Assembly (NCBI GenBank): GCA_905221605.1
Contig: CAJNDS010000535.1
Location: 435,888 to 499,887 of the forward strand
Direction: 5' to 3'
Length of the DNA: 64,000 nucleotides
Source: Symbiodinium natans
Taxonomy: Eukaryota; Sar; Dinophyceae; Suessiales; Symbiodiniaceae
The position numbers and the translations under genes are program-made. The notes beneath the pieces are model-generated. The model had not been told where the DNA came from. It did no database searches and saw nothing but the letters and a program-made list of their open reading frames with translations. This document shows positions 45,290 to 58,080 of the stretch, in pieces. Positions within the stretch are counted from its first letter, which is position 1; the number at the start of each line of letters is the position of its first letter.

Positions 45290-45700
45290 CGATGCCTCAA
45301 GACCAAACATGACCCTCCCCAGGCCCCAACCAGATGTATTTTTTCTACTAGGTTTGCTTCGCAAAACGCAAGCCGAGACCATATTTTTAAAGACCAATCC
45401 CGACTTCGGACGCCTCAAAACCAAACATGACCCTCCCCAGGCCCCGACCCAGATGTATTTTTTCTACTAGGTTCGCTTCGTAAACGCAAGCCGAGACCAT
45501 ATTTTTTAAAGACCAATCCCGACTTCGGACGCCTCAAGACCAAACATGACCCTCCCCAGGCCCCAACCCAGATGTATTTTTTCTACTAGGTTTGCTTCGT
45601 AAACGCAAGCCGAGACCATATTTTTAAAGACCAATCCCGACTTCGGACGCCTCAAGACCAAACATGACCCTTCCCAGACCCCAACCCATATATGATTTTC
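45290..45700. repeat. Tandem repeat, about 3.4 copies of a 118-bp unit
   Basis: ACCAAACATGACCCTCCCC recurs at about 45302, 45420, 45539 and 45656. Each unit also holds TTTTTTCTACTAGGTT and ACGCAAGCCGAGACCATAT. Frames open through it are repeat-driven. Confidence 0.88.
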
Positions 45701-45729
45701 CATGAAAACCCAAAAGATATGTTAAGCAT

Positions 45730-46780
45730 TATATGGATTATTCAACTTAAACCCTAACCCTTACACCCTAAACAGTGAATCAACCCTAAATAGACACTAA
45801 ACCCTAAACGCTAAACCCACACCCCTCAACCCCAAAACCGTACCACGCCGCCCCCCCAATGCGGCCTTTCCTAACCCTAAACCCACAAACCTAAACCCGA
45901 AACCCTAAACCCTAAACCCTAAATCCTCTGTCCCCCGCGTTCTGAGGCCATCTGCAGTTCCCTGGCTGCATCGCTACTGGAAAGCCTCTCAAAACCGGCC
46001 TAAACCTGCAACCCTGAACCCTAAACCCTAATCCCGAATCCCTAAACCCTAAACCCTCAACCACAGCCGCCTACCACCCCAGAACCCCAGACCGTTTCAG
46101 AATCCCCAATCCCTGAATCCCACACCCTCAGGTGGTTTAGGGTTTATAAGGTTGAGGGCTTAGGGTTTGTAGGGTTAAGGGTTTAGGGTTCGTAGGGTTT
46201 AGGGTTCAAGGTTTGTAGGGTTTAGGGTCGTATGGTTTATGGTTGAATCGGCACCCAACCCTCGAATGGTTCCTTAGGGCTCGGGGTTTGAGGTTTAGGT
46301 TTTGAGGTTCAATAATTACTCGGCTTCAGTGAATGTAGGGTTTGAGGTCTAGGGTTCCAGGTTTTGGGGTTTAGGGCTGTTGGAGGTTTAGAGTTTCGTG
46401 TTTGATTTGCTCAGGGTGCGGAAGTTTGTGCAAAGACCTGTAAACCCTAAACCCTAAACCCTAAACCCTAAAGTTTTGAGGGAGGTGAAGTTTCAACGAA
46501 GTAGTTTTGCCGTTGCCTGGAGCTTGGAGGGCTTATGTCCGGTTGACTTACATATCGACAAACCCCCCAGACCCCTGGGAGATCCTGGGAGGATCCGAAA
46601 AGTAGAACCCGTAAATCGTACCCTATACTGCGAATTTTTCCCTAAACCCTCAAGGAGATCTACTTCTTGGATCCTCCCAAGGGGTCTGGGTTATTGGTTC
46701 TCTCGCCCTAAACCCTAAACCCTAAAGCCTAAACCCTAAACCCCAAACCCCAAACCCTAGACCCTAAACCCCAAGCACGA
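45730..46780. other. Telomere-like units and spacer, no gene called
   Basis: Degenerate CCCTAAA and TTTAGGG units. About 46490-46700 has an open frame that contains two near-inverted segments (AGGATCCGAAAAGTAG and GATCTACTTCTTGGATCC), more like a foldback than a protein. Confidence 0.4.
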
Positions 46781-46782
46781 AG

Positions 46783-49700
46783 GAAGATGGCAACACCGAG
46801 CTGCGCCAAGAGTCTGCTCGGAAGGCCAGCCAGCATGGCTTCAGGGAAAGGGTTTAGGGTTGAGGGTTTAGGGTTTAGGGTTTTAGGGTTTAGGTTTTAG
46901 GGTTTAGGATTTTATGTGTCTTCCCTTCAAGATAACAGAGTCTTGCACCATGCAGGTAAGACCTGACAAACCCCGGTTTGGAGACCTCCAGGCTATCTAG
47001 CCTGAGCCTATCGCCCCAAGCTGTGCGTGGCATCTGCTGGGCCACGAAAACCACGAAGACCGGCCAGCCCTTTGCAGTCACCTTCAGGGGCCGATTCAGG
47101 GAGAGATCCGCACAAGGGCTGGACGCTGCACTACTTGCGTGAGCTGCAGCGATCCTCGACCGCGACGGAGGCCTTCGGCGCCGGCGCAGCACGCAAGAGC
47201 CCGACTTCTTGTTGCCAGTGCTGCCGGACTGGTCGGTTCCGCTACACCCTAAGCATCTAGCGCGGCCAGTTGAGAGTGGAAGCACCCAGCAATGCACCCC
47301 TAAACCCTGTAGAGCCCCACATGGACTGGCAGGTGCCTTTCAATTTGCAAACCCTAAACCCTAAACCCTGAACCCCAAACCCTAAACCCTAAACCCTAAA
47401 CCCTAAACCCTAAACCCTAAACCCTAAGCAAGGGCTTTGGGTTACAGACCCCCCGCAGAATCCGATGTCTGTTCAGTGAACTCCCGACACGCAGTTCCAG
47501 CCTGCCCAGGTTAAGAACATTGGACCTTAGGGTTTGGGGTTTAGGGTTTAGGGTTTAGGGATTAGACCATACAGGGGTTCTGTGGGAAATCCTGTGCGGT
47601 TGCTGCTTATCCAGTTCCCTTCTGACCCTGCCCCTGTGATGTCTAGGAAACCTTGTTTCGTGGAGAGCCGGACCCTAAACCCTAAAGCCAGAAGTCAGCC
47701 CACAGCGTATACAATTCATAGGGTTTAGGGTTTAGGGTTTAGGGTTTAGGGTTTACGGTTTACGGTTTACGGTTTACGGTTTACGGTTTGCGGTTTGGTA
47801 CAGGGTTTAGGGTTGGACGGGGGCGAGGATTGCGGGGTTGTCACTTAGGGTTTAAGGCTTAAGGGCTTAGGGTTTAGTTCTTTTTTTTTGTTTTGGGGGG
47901 GGGGGGGGGGGGGGGGGGTGGTGGGATTTGAGGTTTAGGCCCTTCGCCCTAAACCCCTGTGTCACACCCCTCAAGCAGCCCGGCATCGAACTTCCTTTGA
48001 GCAGGTCCGTGCTGTCCGCTGAAGGCCGGCTTTTTCCGAGGCTGCCATGGCTTTGGGGTTTGGAGTTTAGTATGGTTTTGGGCTTGCGATGGTTTGGGGC
48101 AAAGGGCTTAGGGCTTGTAGGGCTTCGGGCTTAGGTGTTAGGGCTTAGGGCTTGTGGAGTTTGGGGCTTAACACGGCTCAGGGTTGAGGGTTTAGGCGTT
48201 AGGTTTTTTGGGGTGTCGTGCCCAGCAAGAGTATCCCGAAGAATCAACGCCCCAAACACCCAGCATGTACATAAACAAGCCCGTGATCCCTCAACCCGAA
48301 ACCCGGTACCAAAAACCCTTATGGCGTCTCCCCTAAGCCCGATAAACCACCCTAAACTTTAAGCCCTAAACCCTAACTAAACCCTAAACCCTTCTCCCAA
48401 ACCCTTGCTCTCCTTCCCAAAGCCCTGTGCTTTACACCCCCTTACCAGCCTAAACCCTAAACCCTAAACCCTAAACCCTAAACCCTCCACCCCCTTCTCG
48501 CGAGAGGCCCATCAGCCGACGGAGACATGTGGACCCATGGCCCCATGGCTCTTGCCGAACCCCTTGGGTTTAGGGTTTAGGGTTTAGGGTTTAGGGTTTC
48601 GGGTTTCGGGTTTCGGGTTTCGGGTTTGGGGGATTTGGGGTTGAGGGTTGAGGGTTGAGGGCCATTATTGGGGTTGCAGACAGCGCAGTGTAGGGTTTAT
48701 GGGGCTTAGACTTGCCAGGTTGGGGGTTGCAAGGTGCGATCAAAAGTTGCAAAACAGCCCGCAGCCCTGCATCGGCATTTAGGGTTTAGGGTTTAGGGTT
48801 TAGGGTTAAACCCCAAATGATGCCTCTTGCTTTGTTGGGCCTTCTTGGGGCCACATCTCAGGATGCTACACAAATGGTAATGGTACCCGTATTCCCAATA
48901 CTATTAGGGAGGAGGGCCCCTCATCACCCCTTTCAGAAGACAACAGCTCCCCTTTGATTTTAAGATGATTTTGGTTGCTTTTTGTACTAAGAAAGTCGTT
49001 GCCACCAGCAAGAATCTGATCCACAAGTCATGTTTGCTTGGACGGATGAAGCATGTTCAATCAGACGAGCTCTTAGTCACAACCCTAAAACCTTAAGCCT
49101 TAAGCCTTAAGCCCTAAACCCTAAACCCTAAACCCTAAACACCCTACGACCCTCCAGCCCTCCGGCCCTGCAGCCCTCGAGAGCCGGTGGGCTGGAGGTT
49201 TAGGGATTAGGGCTTCAGGGTTTAGGGCTTCAGGGTTTAGGGAAGTTTGGGGTTTAGGGCTTCAGGGTTTAGGGAAGTTAGGGGTTTAGGGTTTAGGGCT
49301 TCAGGGTTTAGGGCTTCAGGGTTTAGAGTTTGGGGTTTAGGGCAGGACACGAAAGGCTGAGGGTTCGTTCGTTTAGGCAGGCAATCCAGGCTCCAGGGTG
49401 TTTTTTTCCCTGATGGAGCAGAACCCCCCGAGTTCGGGGTTTTAGGCTACGGTACACCCCCAAGCCCTAAACCTAAGCCCCTAAACCCCTAAACCCCACA
49501 CCCTGCAACCCAGGTTTCGAAAATCCTCCAAGCAGCGCGCGCCTGAACCGGTCAGCGCTTGGGGCGTGTCACCCTGTCATGTGCGAGGAGGCTTCTCAGC
49601 CATCAGGAGGCCCTCCCAGACCTCAACGTTTGTATAGCTTTCTTAAGGGGGAGGTTCAAGGGGGGTATGAAACCCAAGGCTACCCTTAGGCTCAAAATAA

Positions 49701-52700
49701 CCCAAAACCTTATATAGTAAGGCCTTTGGGCCCAAACGCCCTTAAACAAGAGTTCTCGGAGTCTTAGGGTTAGAGTTTATAAGGTTTGGGGCTAGACCGT
49801 CCATAAAGACTCAACGTTTAGGGTTTAGGGTTTAGGGTTTAAGGTGTAGGTTTAGTGTCCGAGTCTTTTGAAAATTGCCTCATGTCTTCAAGACTTCTGA
49901 GAAGTTTCCTTGTTTTAAAGCATCATTTTGGGATCGTGGCCGGCAGGGAAGGAGCCCTGACCCTTAAACCCTGATGAGTGTAACTCTGTACTCCCGGAAG
50001 GAGTAGGGTTTAGGGTTAGGGTTCAGGGTTTAGGGGTTAGGGTTTAGGGTTTAGGTCTCGGGCCCGAAAGCCAACACCCTACATTCAGCTGCAAGAGTTG
50101 CTCCTACGCCTGCTTCGGTCCTACTCTCCACCATTCCTCACCACATGTGGGCTGTTCTCCATATGGGGGGCCCCATGTCCTAAAGAACCCTAAAGAACCC
50201 TACACACCCCAAGCCCCTAAACCCTCAACCCTATAAACCCTACAAACCCTATACACCCCACAAACCCTATAAACCCTAGCCTATAAACCTTATAAACCCT
50301 ACAAACCCTAAGCCCCTAAACCCGAAAACCCTAATCCCTAAACCCTAAACCCTAAACCCTAATCCCTAAGCCCTAAACCCTAAACCCTCAGCCCCACAGT
50401 TATCTTTTGGCGCCGCCCAGAATGCGCTGCGCGCGGCCGCGGCGCACAGCCATCGGGGCAAATGCGCTAGGATCGGCGCTGCATTGGAAGCCCTGCAGTG
50501 CTTGAAGCTTAGGTTTAGGGTGTAGGGTTTAGGGTTTAGGGTTTGGGGTTTGGGGTTTAGGGTTTAGGGTTTAGGGTTTAGGGTTTATAGGGCCTAATTA
50601 AATCCTTACACACAACAGTCCCTAGACCCCAAAACCTTAAGACTGAACCCCAAACATTCGACCCTCACCTTAAGCGCTAAAGCTTTGCCGTGCAGCGTTT
50701 GAGCCGAGACCCGAAACACGTGCAACCCTTAGCCCTAAACCCTAAACCCTAAACCCTAAACCCTAAACCCTAACTAACCCTAAACCCTAAGCCCTAAACC
50801 CTAAACCCTAAACCCCTAAACCCCTAAACCCTAAATGCAAGCTGGGTGTATCGCAGCTTAACCCAAAGCCCCAAGTCACAGCGCCTGGACCGGAGGATTG
50901 CATGTAGGATGTTTGAAGGTCACCAGGTGTGTTTTTGGTTTAGGGTCTATAGGGTTACCATATACTTCCAGAGTCTTTGGTTTCTAGAACCCTTAAGACC
51001 TGAGTCCTAAACCCTACGAGACACAAGAATTAGGCCCCTGGAAGATAGGGTTTAGGGTTTAGGGTTTAGGGTTGAGGGCGTCTGGCGGGGCTTCCAATCG
51101 CCGGCCCCTTGCAAAGCGCACAGAAGGATGGAACAAGAGCTGATGCTTCTTGTTGGGTGCTTTAGGCTTTTGGGAGATTTAGGGCTCATAGGGTTTGGGG
51201 TTTAGGGTTTAGGGTTTAGGGAGATTTAGGGTTTAGGGAGATTTAGGGTTTAGGGTTTAGGGAGATTTTGGGTTTAGGGTTTCGGGTTAGGGTTTCGATT
51301 CAGGGCTTGGGGGGGGGGGGGGGGGGGTGGTCTCGTGAAGTGTGTCTCGGAGTTGCGCCCAATTGGCCCAATTGCTCACTCTTAACCGTCCTCAGTCGGG
51401 TTTGGGCTTTAGGGGTCCTGGATGTCTAACCCTAGCAAACCCTAAACCCCAGGCCCTAAACCCTAAACCCTTGACCCGAACCCTAAACCCGCATTTAGGG
51501 TTTTGGTTCCACGGACTTTTTGGTAAAACCGAAGGTTCACAAATGTTACGAATACAACCATGCGGAGGTCAGCCCCAACAATGCAAGCCTTCCAAACACC
51601 CTAAACCCTAACCCCTAAGCCCCTTTTCCCTGGCACTTGAAGAACCTCAAGAGTTTTTAGAAAACTTGGTAGCTCAGTGGTACCCTTCTCCCCTTTTTTT
51701 GGTTCAAGGTTTCCTTTAAAAAGTAATCCCCCCCCAAAAAAAGGTGCCCTTAATATAACCTGGATACTCGGCTAGCAAGCAAAGGAAGAGGGCTTAGGGC
51801 TATGGCTAAGGGTTATATATATTTACATATACATATAAGGGTCTCCAAGCTTTAGACCTAACTGTTTGAGGGTCTTTGAGGTGATTCAAGAGTTAGGGTT
51901 GAGGGTTTAGGGTTTCGGGAGAAGCCTTAGGGGGAAGGGATTCGCTGGGTCGTGCTCAGGTTCGCAGTATGTTGAAGAGACCTCTGCCTGCCCTCGAAGC
52001 CAGGATGGCGCGAAGAGACATCCGACTGAAGCACGGGTCTTGTGTTCGCACGTCGCCCGAGTCTTAGGGAAGGAACAGTGGCATGCAAAGCAGCCGGACT
52101 GACGATTTCCCATCGATAACGCAGCTAACTCCTAACACTCTACTCTCCGTCACCTCGATCCTGGATTACGAACGTGGAAGATGCCGGCTGCTCTTGTAGG
52201 GAGTGCCTTCTACCCACAGAGCCCAGTACCCCAGTATTTAGGGTTTAGGGTTTGGCGTTTAGGGTTTAGGGTTTAGGGTTTAGGGTTTAGGGAGACTCTG
52301 TGAAACCTACAGGGGTCCTGTTTACGACTTGGTATGAAGGGGTATGGGGCTCCCTGGGTACATCGGATTTGGGGGAATTCCCAAAATCAGCGTAGCCCTG
52401 TACACACCAAGAACCCTAAACCCTCAATCCCTAACCCTTCCAAAATCCTTAACCCTTAAACCCTAAACCCTAAACCTAAACCCTAACCCTTAAACCCTAA
52501 ACCCTAGAAAGCCCTTTCGGAATCCCCTGTTTCACCTCCTGCCGCAAACGCGGTGAGTCAGCAAGACCTCAGCGCCTAGGACGCGAAGGCCCGGAGAGTA
52601 CCCAAATCGGCCTCATGCTGTGGTAAATATGAGTAAATAATATATGCACGGATTAGGGTTTAGGGTTGAGGGTTTGAGTTTACGCTTTAAGTAAATATGT

Positions 52701-55026
52701 TGGATGTACAGGGTTTGGGGTTTTGAGTTCACGGTTGTGAGGGTTTAGGGTTGTTTTTTGGGGGGTTTTAGGGTTTTAGGGTAACCCAGAGTTTAGCGTT
52801 TGGCTTGGACACCCATGTGGAGTTACATGTCATTTGAGACAAAGCCCAGTAACAAAGGGACATGCCGGAAACTACACAGGTGTGGTCTGATGATGCTCAA
52901 ATGAGATACATTCCTCAGCTAAGGGCTGCTAGCCTCTGCGGGTATCTATAAACCCTTCCCAAGAAGCATGAGGATTTTTGGGGGTTTAGGTCTTCGGGTT
53001 TAGGGTTTAGGGTTTAGGGTCTAGGGTCTTAGGGTTTAGGGTTTAGGGTTTAGGGTTTAGGGTTTAGGGCGAGTTTTGTTCTCCTGACATGATTTGGGCT
53101 CCGGGGCCATGCGCGTCATGCATCCCCTGGTGAGAAAGAAAGCGAAGGTCGCAGAGTTTCCTTGGTTGCCTTAAGTGAAGGGATGCCCCTTACCGGCGCT
53201 CCCTCCTACAGGTCGAAAGGAAGGCTGTTTAGGGTTTAGGGTTTAGGGTTTAGGGTTTAGGGTTTAGGGTTTAGGGTTTAGGGTTTAGGGTCAGAACTCA
53301 TGCTGTTTTGGCGGAGGTGACAAAAGGTGGAGGCTTCATGAGTGCGCCCCAGTGGAGGTAGCCGTGGTGACGATTTGGGAGAAGGAGGGAGAAAAGACTT
53401 GGTAGCTTAGGGTTAGGGTTTAGGGTCTGGGGTTTAGGGTTTAGCCTCAAACCCTGAACCTGAAACCAGTAAACCCCGTAAACCCTAATTTAGGGTTTAG
53501 GGCTTAAGGTTCTTGAAAGTTTTGTTGAGGGTCCTTTTGCTGCGGACACCAAGAGTCAAGAACGCACGCCTCTGGTGTGTGCACTGGGCCGAAGTGGGTT
53601 TAGGCTTTGGAGGGTCCCCTAAGACCCTAAACGTCGAAGACCCCCAAAGCCCGTAATGCCCTAAAACTCGAAACCCCCTACTAAAACCTGAAAGCCCTAA
53701 AACCCCAAAGCCCCTAATACCTTCACCCTCAACCCCTGCCAACAGCGACCCTTCAAACCCTAAACCCTGGAACCCTAAACCCGAAAACCTAAAACCAAAC
53801 CGCCGTCTTGTTGGCTCCGTAAAAGAACCCAAAACCCTGGGCCTTCCTTATATCCGGCGGCTGGGCGGCAAGGAGGGTTTTTGGGTTTAGGGTTTAGCGC
53901 CCCTGAACCCTACATTAACCCTCAACCCTAAACCTTGTTGAGGCCTTATGAAGGCTTAAGATAGTTTACAGGTCCAACCTTGGTTGAGGGTTTAGGGTTC
54001 GGGGCAGAGGGGCTCTTTGGGGGCTTAAGAGGGTTTCGGGGCTAGGGATATGCCGGGTTTCGGTTGTAGGGTGATTGGTTTTAGGGGGGGGGGGGGGGGG
54101 GTTAGGGTTTAGGAAGTAGGGGTGTCTTATTGGTTTTGGGGGGCTTAGGGGCTCTCAGTGCTTTGTATTTGGGGTTTGGGGACTAGGGCTTTGGCTTTTG
54201 TGGTTGATTGCTAGACTCAAGGGGTATAGGGAGGGACCCATATAACCCGAATATATACCTTGCATAATCCCTACATACCTAGTTAAGCAGCCACCTAAAT
54301 AACCCTCAAAGAACCCCAAAAGGTCCCTGAAAAGGGTCGCTCCTTTAGTCCCTAAACCCTAAACCCTAAACCCTAAACCCTAAACCCTAAACCCTAAACC
54401 CTAAACCCTAAACCCTAAACCCTAAACCCCTAAACCCTAAACCCTGGTATTCCCTTTTAGGATCTTTCACTGTCCCCAAAGCCAAGGGTACAACCCTAGA
54501 GAGTCCAATGTAAAGCCCCACGATTGCTATACTTTTTTGGGGGTCCCTCCTTTAGTCCCCACTCTTTTAGGGTTTGGGGTTTAGGGTTTAGGGTTTAGGG
54601 TTTGGGGTTTGGGGTTGGGGACGAGGAAGGCTCAGGGTTCGTTCACTGGGGGCTCCTGCTGCGCTGGGACTGCCCTCTTCCCTAAACCCTTAAACCCCTA
54701 AACCCCTAAACCCCTAAACCGTAAACGCTAAACCCTAAATCCCTAAAACCCTAAACCCTAAACGCTAAACCCTAAATCCGATATCCCTAAAACCCTAAAC
54801 CCTAAACCCTGTCTTGGACTGAAATAGAGAAAAAAAAACGTTGCTCACATGTGTATGACACGAGTTGAAGAAACGTCCTCAAAGCGAAATTCTCGAAACA
54901 AACTTGTGGGACTGGATCAGCAAGGTGTCGCAGAAGGCACGGAAGCAGAACTCCCTGACATGTGAGAGCTTCTTTGAACTTTGTAGAGACTTGCGCTTCC
55001 GAACTTTTAGGACTGAAGATGTTTGA
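46783..55026 (+). CDS. Unrecognised gene(s): dispersed exons ending at a clear stop
   Basis: Probable exons, all + strand: 46783 to about 46850 (EDGNTELRQESARKASQHG), about 48506-48560 (AHQPTETCGPMAPWLL), about 49513-49545 (VSKILQAARA), 50083 to about 50165 (QLQELLLRLLRSYSPPF), 50406 to about 50509 (AQNALRAAAAHSHRGKCAR), 51935-52102 (GSQYVEETSACPRSQDGAK and VLCSHVARVLGKEQWH, stop TGA), 53292-53405 (GGGDKRWRLHECAPVEVAVV), about 55418-55485, and 54865-55026 (LETNLWDWISKVSQKARK and FFELCRDLRFRTFRTEDV, stop TGA). Two separate stops suggest two genes or a skipped junction. No family recognised. Confidence 0.38.
53223..53290. repeat. TTTAGGG array
   Basis: Nine perfect units ending exactly at the start of the exon-like stretch at 53292. 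Confidence 0.88.
54355..54445. repeat. CCCTAAA array
   Basis: About twelve units in the 46.8-55.0 kb gene region. Confidence 0.88.
54865..55026 (+). CDS. Terminal exon of an unrecognised gene
   Basis: Begins after the 3' splice site CACGAG and runs 53 codons to TGA 55024-55026. It includes LWDWISKVSQKARKQNSL and CRDLRFRTFRTEDV, helical and basic, not repeat-derived. The TGA could in principle be read as a GA donor, because GA donors are common here and the next sequence leads into an element with inverted-repeat ends at 55084. Confidence 0.5.
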   Translation: MKKRPQSEILETNLWDWISKVSQKARKQNSLTCESFFELCRDLRFRTFRTEDV

Positions 55027-55083
55027 GCTCTTGTGGCCTTTACCCTAAGGCTCTAAGGGCTGTTATGTTGGGGTTTTCTGGCG

Positions 55084-55234
55084 GCATTACTTGGAGGTTC
55101 ATGGTGCTTATTAACCAATTATATCTGTACTTTTCACGCACTTATAAGCCCCTGAAGTGTCCTAATATGGTGATAAGTACAGTTAGGAGTACAGTTCATT
55201 TGGTTAATGAGTACCATGCACCTCCAAGTAATGC
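55084..55234. mobile_element. Short element with 35-bp terminal inverted repeats (MITE-like)
   Basis: The left end (55084-55118) starts GCATTACTTGGAGGTTCATG and ends ATTAACCAA; the right end (55200-55234) is its reverse complement with few mismatches (TTGGTTAAT to CCTCCAAGTAATGC). About 151 bases in total with no coding capacity. Related ends occur at about 7100-7226, 9263-9398 and 63620-63800. Confidence 0.8.
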
Positions 55235-55679
55235 TTCGTACATAAGGGATTATTGCGAAGTTTGTTAGAGCTCCTAGAACTTTGGAACCCGCACTTCTCT
55301 TGATAGAACTCCCTGCAGCTCGTTCTTCTTCCAACTGCAATCCGGGCTTCCAAGCCCTAAACCCTAAACTCTAGTCCTAAACCCTAAGCCCTAAACCCTA
55401 CACCCTAACCCCGTTGCGGCTTGGCTCGGCCCAGGTATCGAGTTCCACTGGCCCCGCTACGCTCCCGCGGGCCGACCTAGGCCGAGGGTTTCGTGTTCAG
55501 GGTTTCGGGTTGAGGGTTTAGGGTTGGGGGGTAACCTTGTAGCTTGAAATCCCTAATTCCCCAAGAGCTCTATACCATAAAGCCCCCAGTTGCACCGCAA
55601 GGCACCCTAAACCCTAAACCCCAAATCCCAAAAATCTTGCGCAAAAGGTTGGATCGGCCCCTTGGTTGTTCCCTAATTA

Positions 55680-55872
55680 GGGTTCAGGGTTCAAGGTTTA
55701 GGGTTTAGGGTTTAGGGTTAGGGTTTAGGGTTTAGGGTTTAGGGTTTAGGGTTTAGGGTTTAGGGTTTAGGGTTTAGGGTTTAGGGTTTAGGGTTTAGGG
55801 TTTAGGGTTTAGGGTTTAGGGTTTAGGGTTAGGGTTTAGGGTTTAGGGTTTAGGGTTTAGGGTTTAGGGTTC
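55680..55872. repeat. TTTAGGG array, one of the longest perfect ones
   Basis: About 27 units with only two six-base slips (TTAGGG). Followed by more units at 55945-56065. Confidence 0.92.
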
Positions 55873-56159
55873 AGGCTCTCGTCCATTATAGGCCTCGGCA
55901 TCCAAGAGACCTCAGCAGAGCCACGAATTGGCGCAAGAAGAGCGGTTTAGGGTTTAGGGTTTGGGGTTTTGGGTTTTGGGGTTTAGGGTGTAGGCGTTTA
56001 GGGTTTAGGGCTAGGGTTTAGGGTTTAGGGTTTGGGGTTTAGGGTTTAGGGTTTAGGGTTTAGGAATTGAGGTTTCGGCTTTGGGGTTTGGGGTTTGTTG
56101 TTTGGCTCGGGCCGAGACATGGGCTTCACGGGGTAGGCAGCTTGCCTGTCTGACAAGGT

Positions 56160-56272
56160 TCCCTAAACCCTAAACCCTAAACCCTAAACCCTAAACCCTA
56201 AACCCTAAACCCTAAACCCTAAACCCTAAACCCTAAACCCTAAACCCTAAACCCTAAACCCTAAACCCTAAC
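56160..56272. repeat. CCCTAAA array upstream of the gene start at 56291
   Basis: Sixteen perfect units ending 19 bases before an ATG, opposite in orientation to the array at 55680. Here the array is in promoter or 5' UTR position, not between exons. Confidence 0.9.
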
Positions 56273-56290
56273 GTTCGTGTGCAGCAAGCA

Positions 56291-57839
56291 ATGTCGAGCC
56301 ACGGGCGGCGCCTGCTAGAGCCTGAGTCGAGTCCAGAAAGAGTGGCAAGCTGGGTTTTGGGTTTAGGGTTTAGGGGTTTAGGGCTTAGGGCTTAGGGTTT
56401 AGGGTTTAGGGTTTAGGGTCTGGGCCGCAAACCCAACAGGAGATGATTGATGCACTGGAACAATGCCGCCGAGATAACGGCGAACTCACGACACAAATGG
56501 TCGAGGAACACCCGGCCTCGCCGGACGTAGACACCTTCGTGACGCCGCCTAGACAAAAACGAGCAGCAGCTGAGATCTCGACTCCGGAGGCTCTGAAACG
56601 GCTGTCGACTTCAGAACAGAAAGCATGGCACTACTCCAAGCTGGCGAAGTTGGAAGGAAGGCAATCCAAGCCAGGTCTGCACGTGATGCCAGCTCCGACG
56701 CCTCACGTAGGGCGTGATGCTTGTGGAGCGAGGGCGGCGGCTGCACACCCATGTTCCTAGCTAAACCCTAAACCCTAAGCCCTAAACCCTAAACCCTAAA
56801 CCCTAAACCCCAAACCCCAACCCCAAACCCTAAACCCCAAACCCTAAGCCCTAAGCCCATTGTACTCCCCCTTCTGAGCTCATGGTCCCGGCCCTTGCTT
56901 GCGTGACAGGAGGGTTGGCATTCTCGTCCTCCAATCCCTAAACCTCCTAAACCTCCTAAACCCTAAACCCTAAACCCTAAACCCTAAACCCTTCTCCGAA
57001 CCTCGAAGGCGCCCAAGAAGAGAGGGCCTGCAGGGTTCAGGCGTGAGGTTACGGTTAGGGTTCAGGGCTTTAGGGTGTGTAGGGTTTAGGTCTTAGAGTT
57101 CAGGGACCCTAAACCCTAAACCCTAAATCCTAAACCCTAAACCCTAAACCTTAACCCTAAACCCGAAACCAAAGATCCCAAACGCTGGCCCTTTTGTTGT
57201 ATGGTTCCGGGGCCCAAATTCCCAATACCCTTCGACCCCTTATGCCACTCTAACGTCCAGGGCTAAGGGTTGTCGGGTTTTAGGTTTTGGGTTTAATCAG
57301 AGTTTGGAGATTAGGACCCTGGGCCATAATTACAGCCCTAAACCCCAAATGGCACTACATCCTGACCCAGCGATGAAAGGTGAAGAGAGCATGCTGCCCG
57401 TTCCGACATTGCGCCCCCTGAGATCATTCTGCTGCAGCTGCTCCGTCAACACGGGCCCGCGGGGGATGGGTGTAGGCTTAGGGTTTAGGGTTTTAGGGTT
57501 TAGGGTCCAGGGTGCAGGGTTTAGGGTTTGTTGGGCGGTGTTGCAACAGGTAGCCCTAAACCCTAAACCCTAATTAAACCCCAAACCCCTATCTTCGCAC
57601 GGGCTGCAAGATGAAAGTAAAGCACCGATGAGCCGATATGGCCCTACCCTTGTGGTGATAGTGTTCCGACCATGCAAGGGTTTAGGGTTTTTGTTTTGGG
57701 TTTTAGGGTTTATAGGGTTTAGGCTTAGGGTGCTTCCAAAAGCCTGCCGCTGTTGCGAAATATGCTCATGGAGGGCGTTGCACTGATGGTGCCTTTTGAC
57801 ATGAAACTTCAGCAAGAATTGGGGAACTTTTTTCTGTAG
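56291..57839 (+). CDS. Small unrecognised gene: start, second exon and last exons
   Basis: ATG at 56291 (MSSHGRRLLEPESSPERVAS, exon 56291-56353) joins in phase to an exon starting 56440 after CAACAG: EMIDALEQCRRDNGELTTQ, then PRQKRAAAEISTPEALKRLS and WHYSKLAKLEGRQSKP, with a GT donor possible at 56675 or a stop at 56758-56760. Further coding stretches are 57601-57678 (APMSRYGPTLVVIVFRPCK) and 57741-57839 (RNMLMEGVALMVPFDMKLQQ, stop TAG 57837-57839). The second exon looks like a charged, possibly nuclear protein. Exons between about 56.76 and 57.6 kb are not assembled. No family recognised. Confidence 0.48.
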
Positions 57840-58080
57840 ACCCTCAACCCTGTACCATACATGTACTAGAGCCTAGAGGCCCTAGAGACGAAAGCCTAAG
57901 CCCGTGCCAATGGACGGTGGGTCCAATATCCGGGCTCCAGGAAGCAACAGAGGATGCATGGAACATAAAGCCACGTAACATAAGCTTCAACTCAAGGTTT
58001 AGGGTTTAGGGTTTGGGGCTAAGGGCTTAAGGCTTAGGGCTTAGGGTTTCGGGCTTACAGTTCGGTGCAAGATGCCAAAA

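Noticed and set aside
45197-45703. ORFs over the 118-bp tandem repeat
   Set aside because: Repeat-driven; the plus and minus frames both follow the same units and end in them.
46890-47297. 135-residue minus-strand ORF and 77-residue plus ORF
   Set aside because: All three + frames are also largely open here (GC-rich), so no frame can be chosen; the minus ORF starts and ends in telomere-like sequence. Some coding on + is possible but not called.
57570-57815. 81-residue minus-strand ORF
   Set aside because: Antisense to two better + strand exons (57601-57678 and 57741-57839), and its middle is telomere-derived (GSTLSLNPINPKTQNKNPKP).
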